Assembly (NCBI GenBank): GCA_052078155.1
Contig: JBQJBP010000003.1
Coordinates: forward strand, 124,001 to 188,000
Length of the DNA stretch: 64,000 nt
Direction of reading: 5' to 3'
DNA from: CAXBMB01 sp052078155
GTDB taxonomy: Bacteria > Pseudomonadota > Alphaproteobacteria > Kiloniellales > DSM-21159
Positions within the stretch are counted from its first letter, which is position 1. Each line of letters opens with the position of its first letter. Below are positions 34,850 through 43,278 of this stretch, one piece after another. Made by a program: the position numbers and the translations under genes. The notes beneath the pieces were generated by a model. That model had not been told where the DNA came from and did not search any database. It worked only from the letters and a program-made list of their open reading frames with translations.

Positions 34850-35941
34850 ATGTCAGCTTCCCCGGCCAGTTACTTTTCCAGCAGCTATGCCGATGCCCGG
34901 GCCCGGTTCACGGATGCCGCCAAAGAGCAGGGCCTGGCCGTTGAGGCGCACATCAATCCCCTGCGTGGTCCCGACGGCGAACATCTGATGACCGATGTGG
35001 TCTGGGCCGGCCCGCGGGATGCAGAGCGGGTGCTGCTGACCATCTCCGGCACCCATGGGGCAGAAGGCTACTGCGGCTCCGGCGTGCAGGTCGGCACCAT
35101 GAAATCCGGCTTCCATAACGATCTACCGGATGGCGTGGCCCTGATGATGATCCACGCCATCAATCCGCATGGCTTTGCCTGGACCCGTCGGGTGACCGAA
35201 GACAACGTGGACATGAACCGCAACTTTGTCGATTTCAACCAGCCTCTGCCGATCAACGCAGGCTACGACGATCTGCACTCAGTCATCTGTCCCAAAAACT
35301 GGGACGAAGAAAGCCACGCCCAGTGGATCGAGCAGTCGAACAACTATGCCGCGCTGCATGGCAGTTTTGCCTTCCAGAAAGCTGTTTCCGGCGGCCAATA
35401 CACCCGCGCGGACGGAATTTTCTACGGCGGCAAAGAACCCACCTGGTCTCACCGCACCTTGCTGTCGATCCTCGACTACTGGCTGGGCAAGGTGAAGAAG
35501 GCCGCCATCATCGACTACCACACAGGCCTGGGCCCCTATGGCTATGGGGAGCGGATTTGCGTCCATCAACCAGGCAGCGGCGGCGAAAAGCGCGTCGATG
35601 ACTGGTATGGCGGTGACTTCACCAATCCGGCAGCCGGCACCTCGACCTCCGCAGAACTGAACGGGGTCAACACCGACGGCATCGCCCGCAACCAGCCGGA
35701 CATTGAATGGACCAACATTGCGCTGGAGTACGGCACCCTGCCTTTGGACGATGTGCTGAATGCTCTGCGGGCCGACAACTGGCTGCACTGCCATGGCGAT
35801 CTCCAGTCAGCACAAGGCAAAGACATCAAAAGGAAGATGCGGGCCGCCTTCTACGGCGAAACCGATGACTGGAAGAAGGATGTCTGGAACCGGGCTCTGG
35901 AAACCCAGAAACTGGCGCTCAAAGGCCTGTCAGAAAGCTGA
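34850..35941 (+). CDS. DUF2817 (M14-like) metallo-amidohydrolase, copy 1
   Basis: 363 residues, full length for DUF2817. Zinc-carboxypeptidase-like motifs: GTHGAEGYCGSG with H69 and E72 as metal ligands, MIHAINPHGFAW, DNVDMNRNF near 120, DYHTGLGPYGYGE near 221 (third His) and LEYGTLP near 300 with a probable catalytic Glu. No signal peptide, so cytoplasmic. The family hydrolyses peptide or amide bonds, with no substrate established. It is followed 113 bp later by a clear paralog on the same strand. The start at 34850 fits the paralog's N-terminus. Confidence 0.9.
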   Translation: MSASPASYFSSSYADARARFTDAAKEQGLAVEAHINPLRGPDGEHLMTDVVWAGPRDAERVLLTISGTHGAEGYCGSGVQVGTMKSGFHNDLPDGVALMMIHAINPHGFAWTRRVTEDNVDMNRNFVDFNQPLPINAGYDDLHSVICPKNWDEESHAQWIEQSNNYAALHGSFAFQKAVSGGQYTRADGIFYGGKEPTWSHRTLLSILDYWLGKVKKAAIIDYHTGLGPYGYGERICVHQPGSGGEKRVDDWYGGDFTNPAAGTSTSAELNGVNTDGIARNQPDIEWTNIALEYGTLPLDDVLNALRADNWLHCHGDLQSAQGKDIKRKMRAAFYGETDDWKKDVWNRALETQKLALKGLSES

Positions 35942-36054
35942 CACCGGCCATCGTTTTGGGGCAACCCTGACAGCAATCGGCGACCTGGTTAGAGCCTGAC
36001 CCGCGATCCCCTACTCTCTCATCTTTGCCCCTGGACTAAACCCTGGACAAAATC

Positions 36055-37176
36055 ATGTCTGAGCTTACTGCTGACCTGCCGCCCGCCCTGGCCTTTTCCC
36101 CGGACTACTTCGCCACCAGTTACGCCCAGGCGCGCGAGAAGTTTCAGGAAGCCTGCCAGCTGGCAGGCCTGGAGTGCGAGAGTTACACAAACCCGTTGAA
36201 AGGCCCCCGGGGGGAAGATCTGGCAACGGATGTGACCTGGATCGGTCCCCGCGATGCAGAGCGGGTGCTGGTCACCCAGTCAGCCACCCACGGCATTGAG
36301 GGCTATTGCGGGTCGGGCGTACAGGTGGGCAGCCTGCTCTCCAGCCACCTGGAAGAACGGCCGGAAAATGTGGCCATCATGATGATCCACGCCATCAATC
36401 CTTTTGGCTTTGCCTGGTCCCGGCGGGTCAATGAAGACAATGTGGATCTGAACCGTAACTTTCAGGATTTCAGCCAGCCCCTGCCGCAAAACCCCCGCTA
36501 TGACGAGGTGCATGCGGCAGCCTGTCCGGAAAACTGGACCGAAGAAACCCAGACAGCCTGGACCGCTTTTCAGGAAAGCTACATTGCCCAGCACGGGACC
36601 ATGGGCCTGCAGGCTGCCATTTCATCCGGTCAGTACCACCGCCCGGACGGTCTGTTCTATGGCGGCATCGAAGCCACCTGGTCCAACAAAACCCTGCACG
36701 GCATTGTCACAAAACACCTGGCGCAGGCCCGGCACGTGGCCGTGATTGACTACCACACCGGTCTTGGGCCTTACGGCTACGGGGAGCGTATCAGCAAACA
36801 GATCCCCGGTTCTGTTGATGAAGCCCGTCTGTCTGACTGGTATCGGGGGGATTTCACCAATCCGGCTTCGGGCACCTCCAGTTCTGCCCGGCTGAGCGGC
36901 ACAAACATGTCCGGCATCATGGCCGCCCATCCCGACAAGAACTGGACCTGCATCACCCTGGAATTCGGCACCCTGCCGGTCTTTGACGTGCTGAACGCCC
37001 TGCGGGCCGACAACTGGCTGCACAGCCACGGGGACCTGGACAGCGATCTGGGCCAGGCCATCAAGCGGGAGATCCGCCAGGCCTTCTATGGCGAAACCAA
37101 CGATTGGAAAGAGGCCATCTGGAACCGGGGCATTGAGAGCCAGCGCCTGGCCCTGCGTGGTCTGGCTGCCAGCTGA
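36055..37176 (+). CDS. DUF2817 (M14-like) metallo-amidohydrolase, copy 2
   Basis: 373 residues, homologous along its whole length to the preceding gene (same SATHGIEGYCGSG, DNVDLNRNF, DYHTGLGPYGYGERI and LEFGTLPVFDVLNALRADNWLH motifs). All probable metal and catalytic residues are kept, so both copies should be active. A tandem duplication followed by divergence is the simplest reading; differing substrate preference is an inference. It converges with the Ntn-hydrolase gene downstream. Confidence 0.9.
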   Translation: MSELTADLPPALAFSPDYFATSYAQAREKFQEACQLAGLECESYTNPLKGPRGEDLATDVTWIGPRDAERVLVTQSATHGIEGYCGSGVQVGSLLSSHLEERPENVAIMMIHAINPFGFAWSRRVNEDNVDLNRNFQDFSQPLPQNPRYDEVHAAACPENWTEETQTAWTAFQESYIAQHGTMGLQAAISSGQYHRPDGLFYGGIEATWSNKTLHGIVTKHLAQARHVAVIDYHTGLGPYGYGERISKQIPGSVDEARLSDWYRGDFTNPASGTSSSARLSGTNMSGIMAAHPDKNWTCITLEFGTLPVFDVLNALRADNWLHSHGDLDSDLGQAIKREIRQAFYGETNDWKEAIWNRGIESQRLALRGLAAS

Positions 37177-37236
37177 TTGCCCTTTTTCAGGTCCTCAGGT
37201 CTGTTGAACGGCCCCGTCCTGCCCTGACAAACTCCC

Positions 37237-38028
37237 TCACCGGGGATAGGCGGCTTTCAGGCTGTCAGCGCTGGCTTCACTCCAGCTGCTGCCCAAAGGC
37301 AGGGGCAGTTCCTGAAAGGCCTCCGTCTGGCAGGGCAGCCTGTTGGTGACAAAGAGGCGGGTTTCTCCTTTATCGACCTGCAGGACATAAGAATAAACCG
37401 TGCGGCGTCCTTCCAGATGATTACAGACGCCTGTCTGCCCGTCATCGTGGGACCGCAGCAACGCAAAGACCTCCGCCGCCGACGTTACCTTCTGCAAGCG
37501 CTGGTCGGCTGACTGGAAACGCCCCAGACTGCTGTCCGATGCCGGTTCTGCCCCCATGGGAAAAGTCAGCTGATGATTGGTCATGGTGGCATGGTGGGGA
37601 GAATAGGTGACCGTCAGTTCATGGCCCTTGGCCTCCACAGCCGCACAGATTTCTCCATCCGTCAGAACCAGATTGCCGGCCCAGGTGCTGGTGGTGCAGA
37701 GATAGGCCTCCAGTGCTGAAATGGCGGTAGGCACGTCCTGACCTTTTGTCAGGGCCACCTCCACCAGCAGGTCATAGTTTTTGCCCCCTTCCGGTTCAAA
37801 ACTGACATGGGCGTCACAGCAAAGAAGACCATGCGAATTGGCCCCGATGGACAGACCTGAATAGACCGCCTTGGCGTTGTCGGTTTCGGCGAAGGTTTCC
37901 ACACCCGCAGTGGCAAAAAGATCCGCAGTGGAAATCAGCTGCTCGCCAAATTCTTCCTGACCGAAGTCCTTGTTTTTAAACAGCAGATAGCTGTCGGGGC
38001 CCAGAATGACCGTACCGATGGTGCACAT
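37237..38028 (-). CDS. C45-type Ntn hydrolase (acyltransferase/amidase-like)
   Basis: 263 residues beginning MCTIGT; Cys2 would become the N-terminal nucleophile after Met removal, as in Ntn hydrolases of the penicillin acylase/6-APA acyltransferase type. KNKDFG near 19 and GANSHGLLCCDAHV near 67 match the substrate-pocket strands of this group. No long propeptide is present. The ATG at 38028 follows AAGGAAA. It is the third gene after an amino-acid ABC substrate-binding protein and permease on the same strand (57 bp from the permease), so it probably processes what they import, such as N-acylated or amide-linked amino acids. Confidence 0.8.
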   Translation of the reverse strand: MCTIGTVILGPDSYLLFKNKDFGQEEFGEQLISTADLFATAGVETFAETDNAKAVYSGLSIGANSHGLLCCDAHVSFEPEGGKNYDLLVEVALTKGQDVPTAISALEAYLCTTSTWAGNLVLTDGEICAAVEAKGHELTVTYSPHHATMTNHQLTFPMGAEPASDSSLGRFQSADQRLQKVTSAAEVFALLRSHDDGQTGVCNHLEGRRTVYSYVLQVDKGETRLFVTNRLPCQTEAFQELPLPLGSSWSEASADSLKAAYPR

Positions 38029-38085
38029 GGTGTTTCCTTGTAGAAGAGAGACGCCGTCGAGCTGAGGGAACTTTCTGGTGAAGGT

Positions 38086-39039
38086 CTAGCGTTGCTCTGA
38101 CTGGCGGTAGTGCCGTTCAATCCGGCTTTGGATCAGTTCCAGGACGATGGACAACAGCCAGTAGATGATGGCGGCGGTGATCAACATCTCCAGAATGCGA
38201 AAATCGCTGCGGCCCTGGGCCCGGGCCACATACATCAGGTCCCAAACCCCGACCACAGACACCAGGGAGCTGTCTTTCAGCATGGCGATAAAGCTGTTGC
38301 CGGTGGGGGGAACGATGATCTTGAAGGCCTGAGGCAGGATGATTTTGCGAAAGGCTATGGAGGTTTTCAGCCCCAAAGCAGCGGACGCTTCCCACTGCCC
38401 CCGGTCAATGCTCTGGATCCCGGCGCGGAAAATCTCTGTCATGTAGGCGCCGTAACAGAGGCTGAGCGCCGCGACCCCGGCGGGAATGGGGTCAATGATG
38501 ATCCCGATCTGTGGCAGGCCCAGGTACACCAGGAAGAGCTGCACCAGCAGCGGCACCCCGCGAAAGAAGGAGGTGTAGAAGGCAGCCACCCCCATGGCGA
38601 TGCCGTTGCCTGACAGCTTGGCAACGGACCCGACCAGGGCCAGGGCAAAAGCCAGGAAAATGGAAATCAGAGATACATAGATGGTGGTGAAAACACCCTT
38701 GCTGATCAGAAAGGGCAGCTTTTCAGCCACGAAAGGCAAATTCAGGTCAAAAGAATAGAAAAAGACCATGAAGAGGGCCGCCAGTGCGACCCAGACCAAA
38801 GCCAGCTGCCACTTCATGCTACAGCGCAGCAGCAAAAAGAACCCACAGCCAGCCAAAGCCGCAGATAAGATCCCAAAGCCGGAGATCAAAGACCCCAGGG
38901 ACGGAAAATTATCAGCAGGTTTCAGCTGGGAGTAGCTGGAAAAACAGACCAACGCCAGGACAACCACGGCAACAGAAACCGACAGGATGACATCAAACTT
39001 CAACGATCTCGGCGGCGGTGGATTTACGGACAACAACAT
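38086..39039 (-). CDS. Polar amino-acid ABC transporter permease
   Basis: 317 residues. Three hydrophobic segments lie in the first 110 residues (VILSVSVAVVVLALVCFSS, FGILSAALAGCGFFLLL, LVWVALAALFMVFF), an extended N-terminus. The HisM/GlnP-type permease domain follows, with FYTSFFRGVPLLVQL near 190 and the EAA loop (EASAALGLKTSIAFRKIILPQA) near 240. It should sit in the inner membrane with a homodimer or partner and an ATPase; no ATPase gene is present beside it. It is 45 bp downstream of the substrate-binding protein. Confidence 0.92.
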   Translation of the reverse strand: MLLSVNPPPPRSLKFDVILSVSVAVVVLALVCFSSYSQLKPADNFPSLGSLISGFGILSAALAGCGFFLLLRCSMKWQLALVWVALAALFMVFFYSFDLNLPFVAEKLPFLISKGVFTTIYVSLISIFLAFALALVGSVAKLSGNGIAMGVAAFYTSFFRGVPLLVQLFLVYLGLPQIGIIIDPIPAGVAALSLCYGAYMTEIFRAGIQSIDRGQWEASAALGLKTSIAFRKIILPQAFKIIVPPTGNSFIAMLKDSSLVSVVGVWDLMYVARAQGRSDFRILEMLITAAIIYWLLSIVLELIQSRIERHYRQSEQR

Positions 39040-39084
39040 TGGCCTGTTTTTCCCTGGTAGGCAGAAAAATGGTGAAACGGCGGT

Positions 39085-39915
39085 TTACTTGATGGTGGTG
39101 TAATCCACGCCGTACCACTTGTTGGACAGGCCAGCCAAAGTACCGTCTGCTTTCATGTCATCGACAATTTTGGTCACCTGAGCCCCAAACTCGTCATCGC
39201 CCTTGTCGATGGCAATGGACAGAGGCTCATAGAAGACCGGGTCCCCCAGCTGTTTGATGGGCATGCCACTCTTTTCCGCGGCAATGATGGACGGCAGAGA
39301 ATTGAGGATGCCATCCAAACGGGCGCCATCGCCCAGACGCAGGTCGTCAAATTCACTCATACCGGCGCCATAGGTTTTAATGTCGGCAGAGGTGATCTGA
39401 TAATCAAAGGCAGGAACACCCACGGCATCGATGACCAGATTGCCTTCCAGATACTTCAGGAAGGTAGAGGCTTCAGAGACACCAATGGCCTTGCCGTTCA
39501 GATCGCCGACCTTGCTGCCCGCAAAGTCCTTATGCACCGCAAAGACTGCGGGGGTGTAGTAATAGGTGGCCGGGAAATCCAACACCTGGGCTCGGGTTGC
39601 CGTGGCGGTCATTGACCCCACCACGACATCCCAACGGCCGCTCCAGCGCCCTGATGTCATCACTTCCCAGCCGGGAGTTACAAACTCCACGTCCACGCCC
39701 AGCCGCTTGGCAATTTCCCGGCCGACGTCGACATCAAAACCATCCATCTCGTTCTTATCGTTCAGAAAGGCCTGCGGTGCCCAATCAGAATTGGTGGCGA
39801 CCGTCAGCATGTTTTCTGACTTGATGCGATCCAGCGTTTCCCCCGCCCAGGCAGTCGTCGCTGAGGTTGCTACCAACACACCAACGGTTGCCAGGATTGT
39901 TCCCAGTTTTTTCAT
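39085..39915 (-). CDS. Amino-acid ABC transporter substrate-binding protein (family 3)
   Basis: 276 residues. A Sec signal peptide (KLGTILATVGVLVATSATTAWA) is followed by the SBP-bac-3 domain: LTVATNSDWAPQAFL, MDGFDVDVGREIAKRLGV, WDVVVGSMTATATRAQVLDF with the Arg that binds the amino-acid carboxylate, and a C-terminal WYGVDYTTIK. It is periplasmic and captures polar or acidic amino acids or opine-like molecules. First gene of the SBP-permease-hydrolase operon; divergent from a LysR regulator across about 206 bp, so probably regulated by it. Confidence 0.93.
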   Translation of the reverse strand: MKKLGTILATVGVLVATSATTAWAGETLDRIKSENMLTVATNSDWAPQAFLNDKNEMDGFDVDVGREIAKRLGVDVEFVTPGWEVMTSGRWSGRWDVVVGSMTATATRAQVLDFPATYYYTPAVFAVHKDFAGSKVGDLNGKAIGVSEASTFLKYLEGNLVIDAVGVPAFDYQITSADIKTYGAGMSEFDDLRLGDGARLDGILNSLPSIIAAEKSGMPIKQLGDPVFYEPLSIAIDKGDDEFGAQVTKIVDDMKADGTLAGLSNKWYGVDYTTIK

Positions 39916-40121
39916 TTTTAGCTCCGGTTTGGAAAAGGCAACAGCGAAGGAACACTTCTCGATCAGAAAAATCTATCCGTTTGCTTAAATATCGCTTGTC
40001 AATCTGAGGAAGAATTCCTTGCACTCTTACTGTTAGTTTTCCCAGCTAACAGGATGATCGTTTGCCTTGGCAAATAAAAATCAAAGGCCTAATGTATCGA
40101 AAAATTCTATGAGCTAATACT

Positions 40122-41039
40122 TTGCTTAGAAACTATTCCTTAAACGGTCTTCTGGCCTTCGAAGCGGTCGTGCGCCTTAACTCTTTTTCCCGCGCGGCAA
40201 CGGAACTGGGGCTGACACAGCCCACCGTCAGCTATCGAATCAACAAGATCGAAGACACCATGGGAACGGTGCTTTTTGATCGGTCAGGCACGGGTCTGAC
40301 CGTCTCTCCAGCCGGCCGCCGTTTCTACAACAAGCTGCTGCCGGTGCTGGACAGCCTGTCAACAGTGATTGCCAGCGAAACCAACAGCGCACTGACCACC
40401 CAGATTTCCGTCACCACCTCGCCGGCTTTTTCGTCTATCTGGCTGCTGCCGCGTCTGCACAAGTTTCAGAACCTGCACCCGGATATTGAGGTCAGCATCA
40501 CCGCCACGGACCGGGTTCTGGACCTGTTTCATGAAGCCGACATCGCCATACGCCCGGACGTCCACCCCCGGGCACAGCCCTCCGCCAACATTGCGGTGTT
40601 TGATCTTTTTGACGACCGGCAGTTTGCTGTCTGCAGCCCCACACTGATTCCGGAAGACTTTGATCCGCAAAGTGTGCAGGAAGCCATTGAAAGTGTCGAA
40701 AACCCCATCCTGCTGCACGACGAAACGGCCGACATCTGGCGCCGCTTCCTGAAGAAGAACAAAATCAAGAGCGGCACACTCAGCGGTGGCCCCATCTTCA
40801 GCAACGCCGACCTGACGCTAAAAGGCGCCATTTCCGGCATGGGGCTGGCCCTGACCCGCAGCTCCTATGCCGAGGAATACCTGAAAAACGGCATTCTGGT
40901 GCGCCTGCCCATTCCTGATACGGAACCGGAATTCAACAATGTCCTGGTCTGTCGTGCAGCGGCGGCCAAGCAGCGGCCCATCCGGGCTTTTATCGACTGG
41001 CTGCAAAAAGAAGCCGCAGAGCATCAGCTGTCTCTCTGA
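40122..41039 (+). CDS. LysR-family transcriptional regulator
   Basis: 305 residues from a TTG at 40122; the frame is closed upstream and no ATG fits the conserved N-terminus (LNGLLAFEAVVRLNSFSRAA). The helix-turn-helix (LTQPTVSYRINKIEDT) is at about 28-50 and the effector domain starts near 90, of the GcvA-like subgroup. It is divergent from the amino-acid ABC transporter/Ntn-hydrolase operon, its likely target. The intergenic GAAAAATTC at about 40099 is only a weak operator candidate. Confidence 0.9.
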   Translation: MLRNYSLNGLLAFEAVVRLNSFSRAATELGLTQPTVSYRINKIEDTMGTVLFDRSGTGLTVSPAGRRFYNKLLPVLDSLSTVIASETNSALTTQISVTTSPAFSSIWLLPRLHKFQNLHPDIEVSITATDRVLDLFHEADIAIRPDVHPRAQPSANIAVFDLFDDRQFAVCSPTLIPEDFDPQSVQEAIESVENPILLHDETADIWRRFLKKNKIKSGTLSGGPIFSNADLTLKGAISGMGLALTRSSYAEEYLKNGILVRLPIPDTEPEFNNVLVCRAAAAKQRPIRAFIDWLQKEAAEHQLSL

Positions 41040-41302
41040 CAGCTTTCCGGCAGGCCACTCGCTTTCGCAGACCAAAGGGACCGGATCGAAATCAGCAGAT
41101 CACAGGCACAACACTGCCTGCCAGCGCGATCCACGTCCCAGTCATTGCTGCCTTTGCTGATGTGAAAGTTCCAGCACCCTGCCCCGCAGGCTGACAGCAA
41201 AATCTTCTACTTGAAACAGCCTGCCCCATTCCTGCCACGCTGACCCTCTAGGCTGCTCTGATGGTACCATAAGGTCAGGCGTTCGGGGGCAGGACCGCAA
41301 GA

Positions 41303-42001
41303 ATGAAACAGGAAACAGGCCGCACAGCATCCCTGTGCCAGAACAAAGAGCGTGCCGGGAGCGGAGCAAGAGCCCCTCGTTCGGCGGAGACGCGGGCGGA
41401 TGGCCTGGTTCACCTATTGGGTGTGCCGCTTGGTTTCGTCGGCTTTGGCGTTCTGCTGGTCTTGGCGCTGCAACAGAAAGAGGTGGGCACGGCATTTGCC
41501 CTGATGGTCTACGGCCTGGGGCTGGTGCTCATGCTGTCCTTCTCTGCCGCTTACAATTCCCTGCGCGCTTCCCGCTGGGCCTGGCTGCTCCGGCGTTTTG
41601 ATCATGCCAGTATCTTTTTGATGATCGCTGGCAGTTACACCCCCTTACTGGTGGCGCGCTTTGCACCAGGTTGGGATCTCGGTCTGATGCTGGCTATCTG
41701 GACCCTCGCCCTGGCCGGCGTGGCGCTGAAAATCTTGTGGCCCGGTCGGCTGGAACGACTGGCCCTGGCCCTTTATCTCGGCATGGGCTGGCTCTTCCTC
41801 ATTGCACTGGTGCCAACCTATCAGGCTCTGAGCGGCCTGGCCTTTGGCCTGTTGCTGACCGGCGGTCTGATTTACACGGTCGGCGTGCTTTTTCACCTGG
41901 CTGAACGCCTGCCCTTCCAGCGCGCCATCTGGCACGCGCTGGTGCTGGTCGCAGCGGCCTGTCACTTCAGCGCCATCCTGCTGGACGTGGCCATGGTGTA
42001 A
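41303..42001 (+). CDS. Hemolysin III / PAQR-family membrane protein
   Basis: 232 residues with seven membrane helices. Family hallmarks are ADGLVHLLG near 35, SAAYNSL near 82, FDHASIFLMIAGSYTPLL near 98 and HLAERLPF...HALVLVAAACHF near the end, including the His residues that line the putative metal site. Bacterial members are named hemolysin III, but are mostly integral membrane proteins of unknown, possibly hydrolase, function. An extra 30 basic residues precede the first helix. It stands alone and is followed by a copy of the 140-bp element. Confidence 0.9.
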   Translation: MKQETGRTASLCQNKERAGSGARAPRSAETRADGLVHLLGVPLGFVGFGVLLVLALQQKEVGTAFALMVYGLGLVLMLSFSAAYNSLRASRWAWLLRRFDHASIFLMIAGSYTPLLVARFAPGWDLGLMLAIWTLALAGVALKILWPGRLERLALALYLGMGWLFLIALVPTYQALSGLAFGLLLTGGLIYTVGVLFHLAERLPFQRAIWHALVLVAAACHFSAILLDVAMV

Positions 42002-42080
42002 CGCCCCCTGCTCCAGCCCCCACTGTTTTTTCTGCACTAAGACCGGCAGGCAGAGCAGAAGGGGGCGCAGCCGGCATCCG

Positions 42081-42220
42081 CTAGAGTCAAATCGGTTTAA
42101 GTGGAATCACTACGTGATAACACTTCAATCGTGAATTTGCCTCTTTTCAATATTTTAGAGGATGATTCACGTTTTTGTTCCAAGCGCAAAGCGCTTCTAA
42201 CTAAAACGATCATGCTCTAG
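42081..42220 (+). repeat. Dispersed 140-bp structured element, best full copy
   Basis: 140 bp, CTAGAGTCAAATCGGTTT to AAAACGATCATGCTCTAG, both ends intact. Read as RNA: outer stem CTAGAG/CTCTAG plus AATCG-TTT/AAA-CGAT, hairpin I AAGTG...CACTT around TCACTACGTGA-like arms, hairpin II CGTGAAT-CCTCT / AGAGG-ATTCACG, hairpin III AAGCGC-AAA-GCGCTT. It follows the hemolysin III gene by 80 bp. Confidence 0.95.
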
Positions 42221-42336
42221 AACCTTCCCCCCTTCCATCAAAACGGCTGGCCCAGACGTGCCAGGGCCAGTTCGCTTAGCCCCAGACCGTGGCTCAACCT
42301 ATAGGTAAGCGCGTCACTTGTTCTGTGACGGAGCGC

Positions 42337-42789
42337 CTAGTGACTGCTGACCCGCCCTCTGGCAGGGGTCCAGGTCGTTTGTCGTGACAGGCTCTGACGC
42401 CGTCTGTCACGGCGGCTGTTGGCCAGCGCCTGGATCTGCTCACGGGGAAAGCGGGAAACCTGTTCCACCAGTTCAAACAGCTCCCGGCTTTTCTCCTCTT
42501 TCAGGGTGGGGCAGTTGGCGGCTTTCCAGCGGGTCAGCAAAGAGGTGGCAGCAAAGGCCGGATCCAGCTGTTTAGGCAGTTCCAGCAACCAGGCCAGCAG
42601 AACGTCCTGAGGGCGCTGCGGGCAGCTTTGACCTTCCAGCAAAACGGCAGACATGCGCCCCTTGGGATCATATTTGGGCTGTCGTTTTGAACCTGTTGTG
42701 GATTGGCTGGATGTGGCTTGGCTGGTTGCAGGTTGGCTGGTGGCAGACAGCAGCTGTCCGGCTTGGGCCCTGTCGTCGGGTCGACTCAT
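42337..42789 (-). CDS. Unknown protein behind a cobalamin riboswitch
   Basis: 150 residues from the ATG at 42789, which has a strong GGAGG six bases upstream; a longer frame upstream runs through the riboswitch and is not coding. The N-terminal 35 residues are low-complexity Ser/Thr/Gln (QPATSQATSSQSTTGS). The rest is soluble: KYDPKGRMSAVLLEGQSCPQ, then helical LLAWLLELPKQLDPAFAATSLL, and a very basic C-terminus (SRRDRRRQSLSR). No signal peptide, no membrane helix, no family I recognise. Its position directly under a B12 riboswitch implies expression when cobalamin is scarce. A hairpin (CGTCAC-n7-GTGACG, 42312-42330) lies just after the stop. Confidence 0.75.
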   Translation of the reverse strand: MSRPDDRAQAGQLLSATSQPATSQATSSQSTTGSKRQPKYDPKGRMSAVLLEGQSCPQRPQDVLLAWLLELPKQLDPAFAATSLLTRWKAANCPTLKEEKSRELFELVEQVSRFPREQIQALANSRRDRRRQSLSRQTTWTPARGRVSSH

Positions 42790-42839
42790 CGTTTTTCCTC
42801 CACCGGGACACCCCGCCCGGTTCCTTGGGGTTGAAACAA

Positions 42840-43060
42840 TGAGTGGCAGGTTTCCTGGCTTACGGATCACAGCAATGGGCTCAGCCTTCCCAAAACCGGC
42901 GCAATAGACCGGCTTCAGTGGCATGAGAGGAGCCCTTGCTCACCGCATACAGTTGCGGGGGCAGCTCCGGCTTGAAGGAAGAGAGAGACCGGGCCTGATG
43001 CCCAGTTAATCCCCTTCCGAGACCGGATTCCCTTTTTATCCTGCCTGCCGTATCAGGCGA
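42840..43060 (-). promoter_or_regulatory. Cobalamin (AdoCbl) riboswitch
   Basis: Read on the minus strand the conserved blocks appear in order: AAAAGGGAATCCGG, GCCGGAGCTGCCCCCGCAACTGTATGCGG, CACTGAAGCCGG, GGGAAGGC and GATCCGTAAGCCAGGAAACCTGCC. The final block ends about 50 bp before the start of the unknown 150-residue protein, the only gene it can control. Confidence 0.95.
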
Positions 43061-43278
43061 AACAGGAACCACTCAAACTGGAGCATAGCGGCTCTGGAAT
43101 CCCTTCCCTATCGCAGACACGACAAAGGGGGTCGCAACCCGACCCGACAAAGATCAATCGTTTCATCCGGAAGCGCGGCGCAAGGACGCAGGGGCAGCAT
43201 CGCGCCGCAAACAAGACCGCATAGGGCGCGAACCGCAGATCTGGGATCGGTGAGAGACAGTGGTCTTCTGTCTGGCTC

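Noticed and set aside
42790..42924. N-terminal extension of the riboswitch-controlled unknown protein
   Set aside because: The extra 45 codons overlap the conserved 3' part of the cobalamin riboswitch, and a GGAGG site marks the later ATG.
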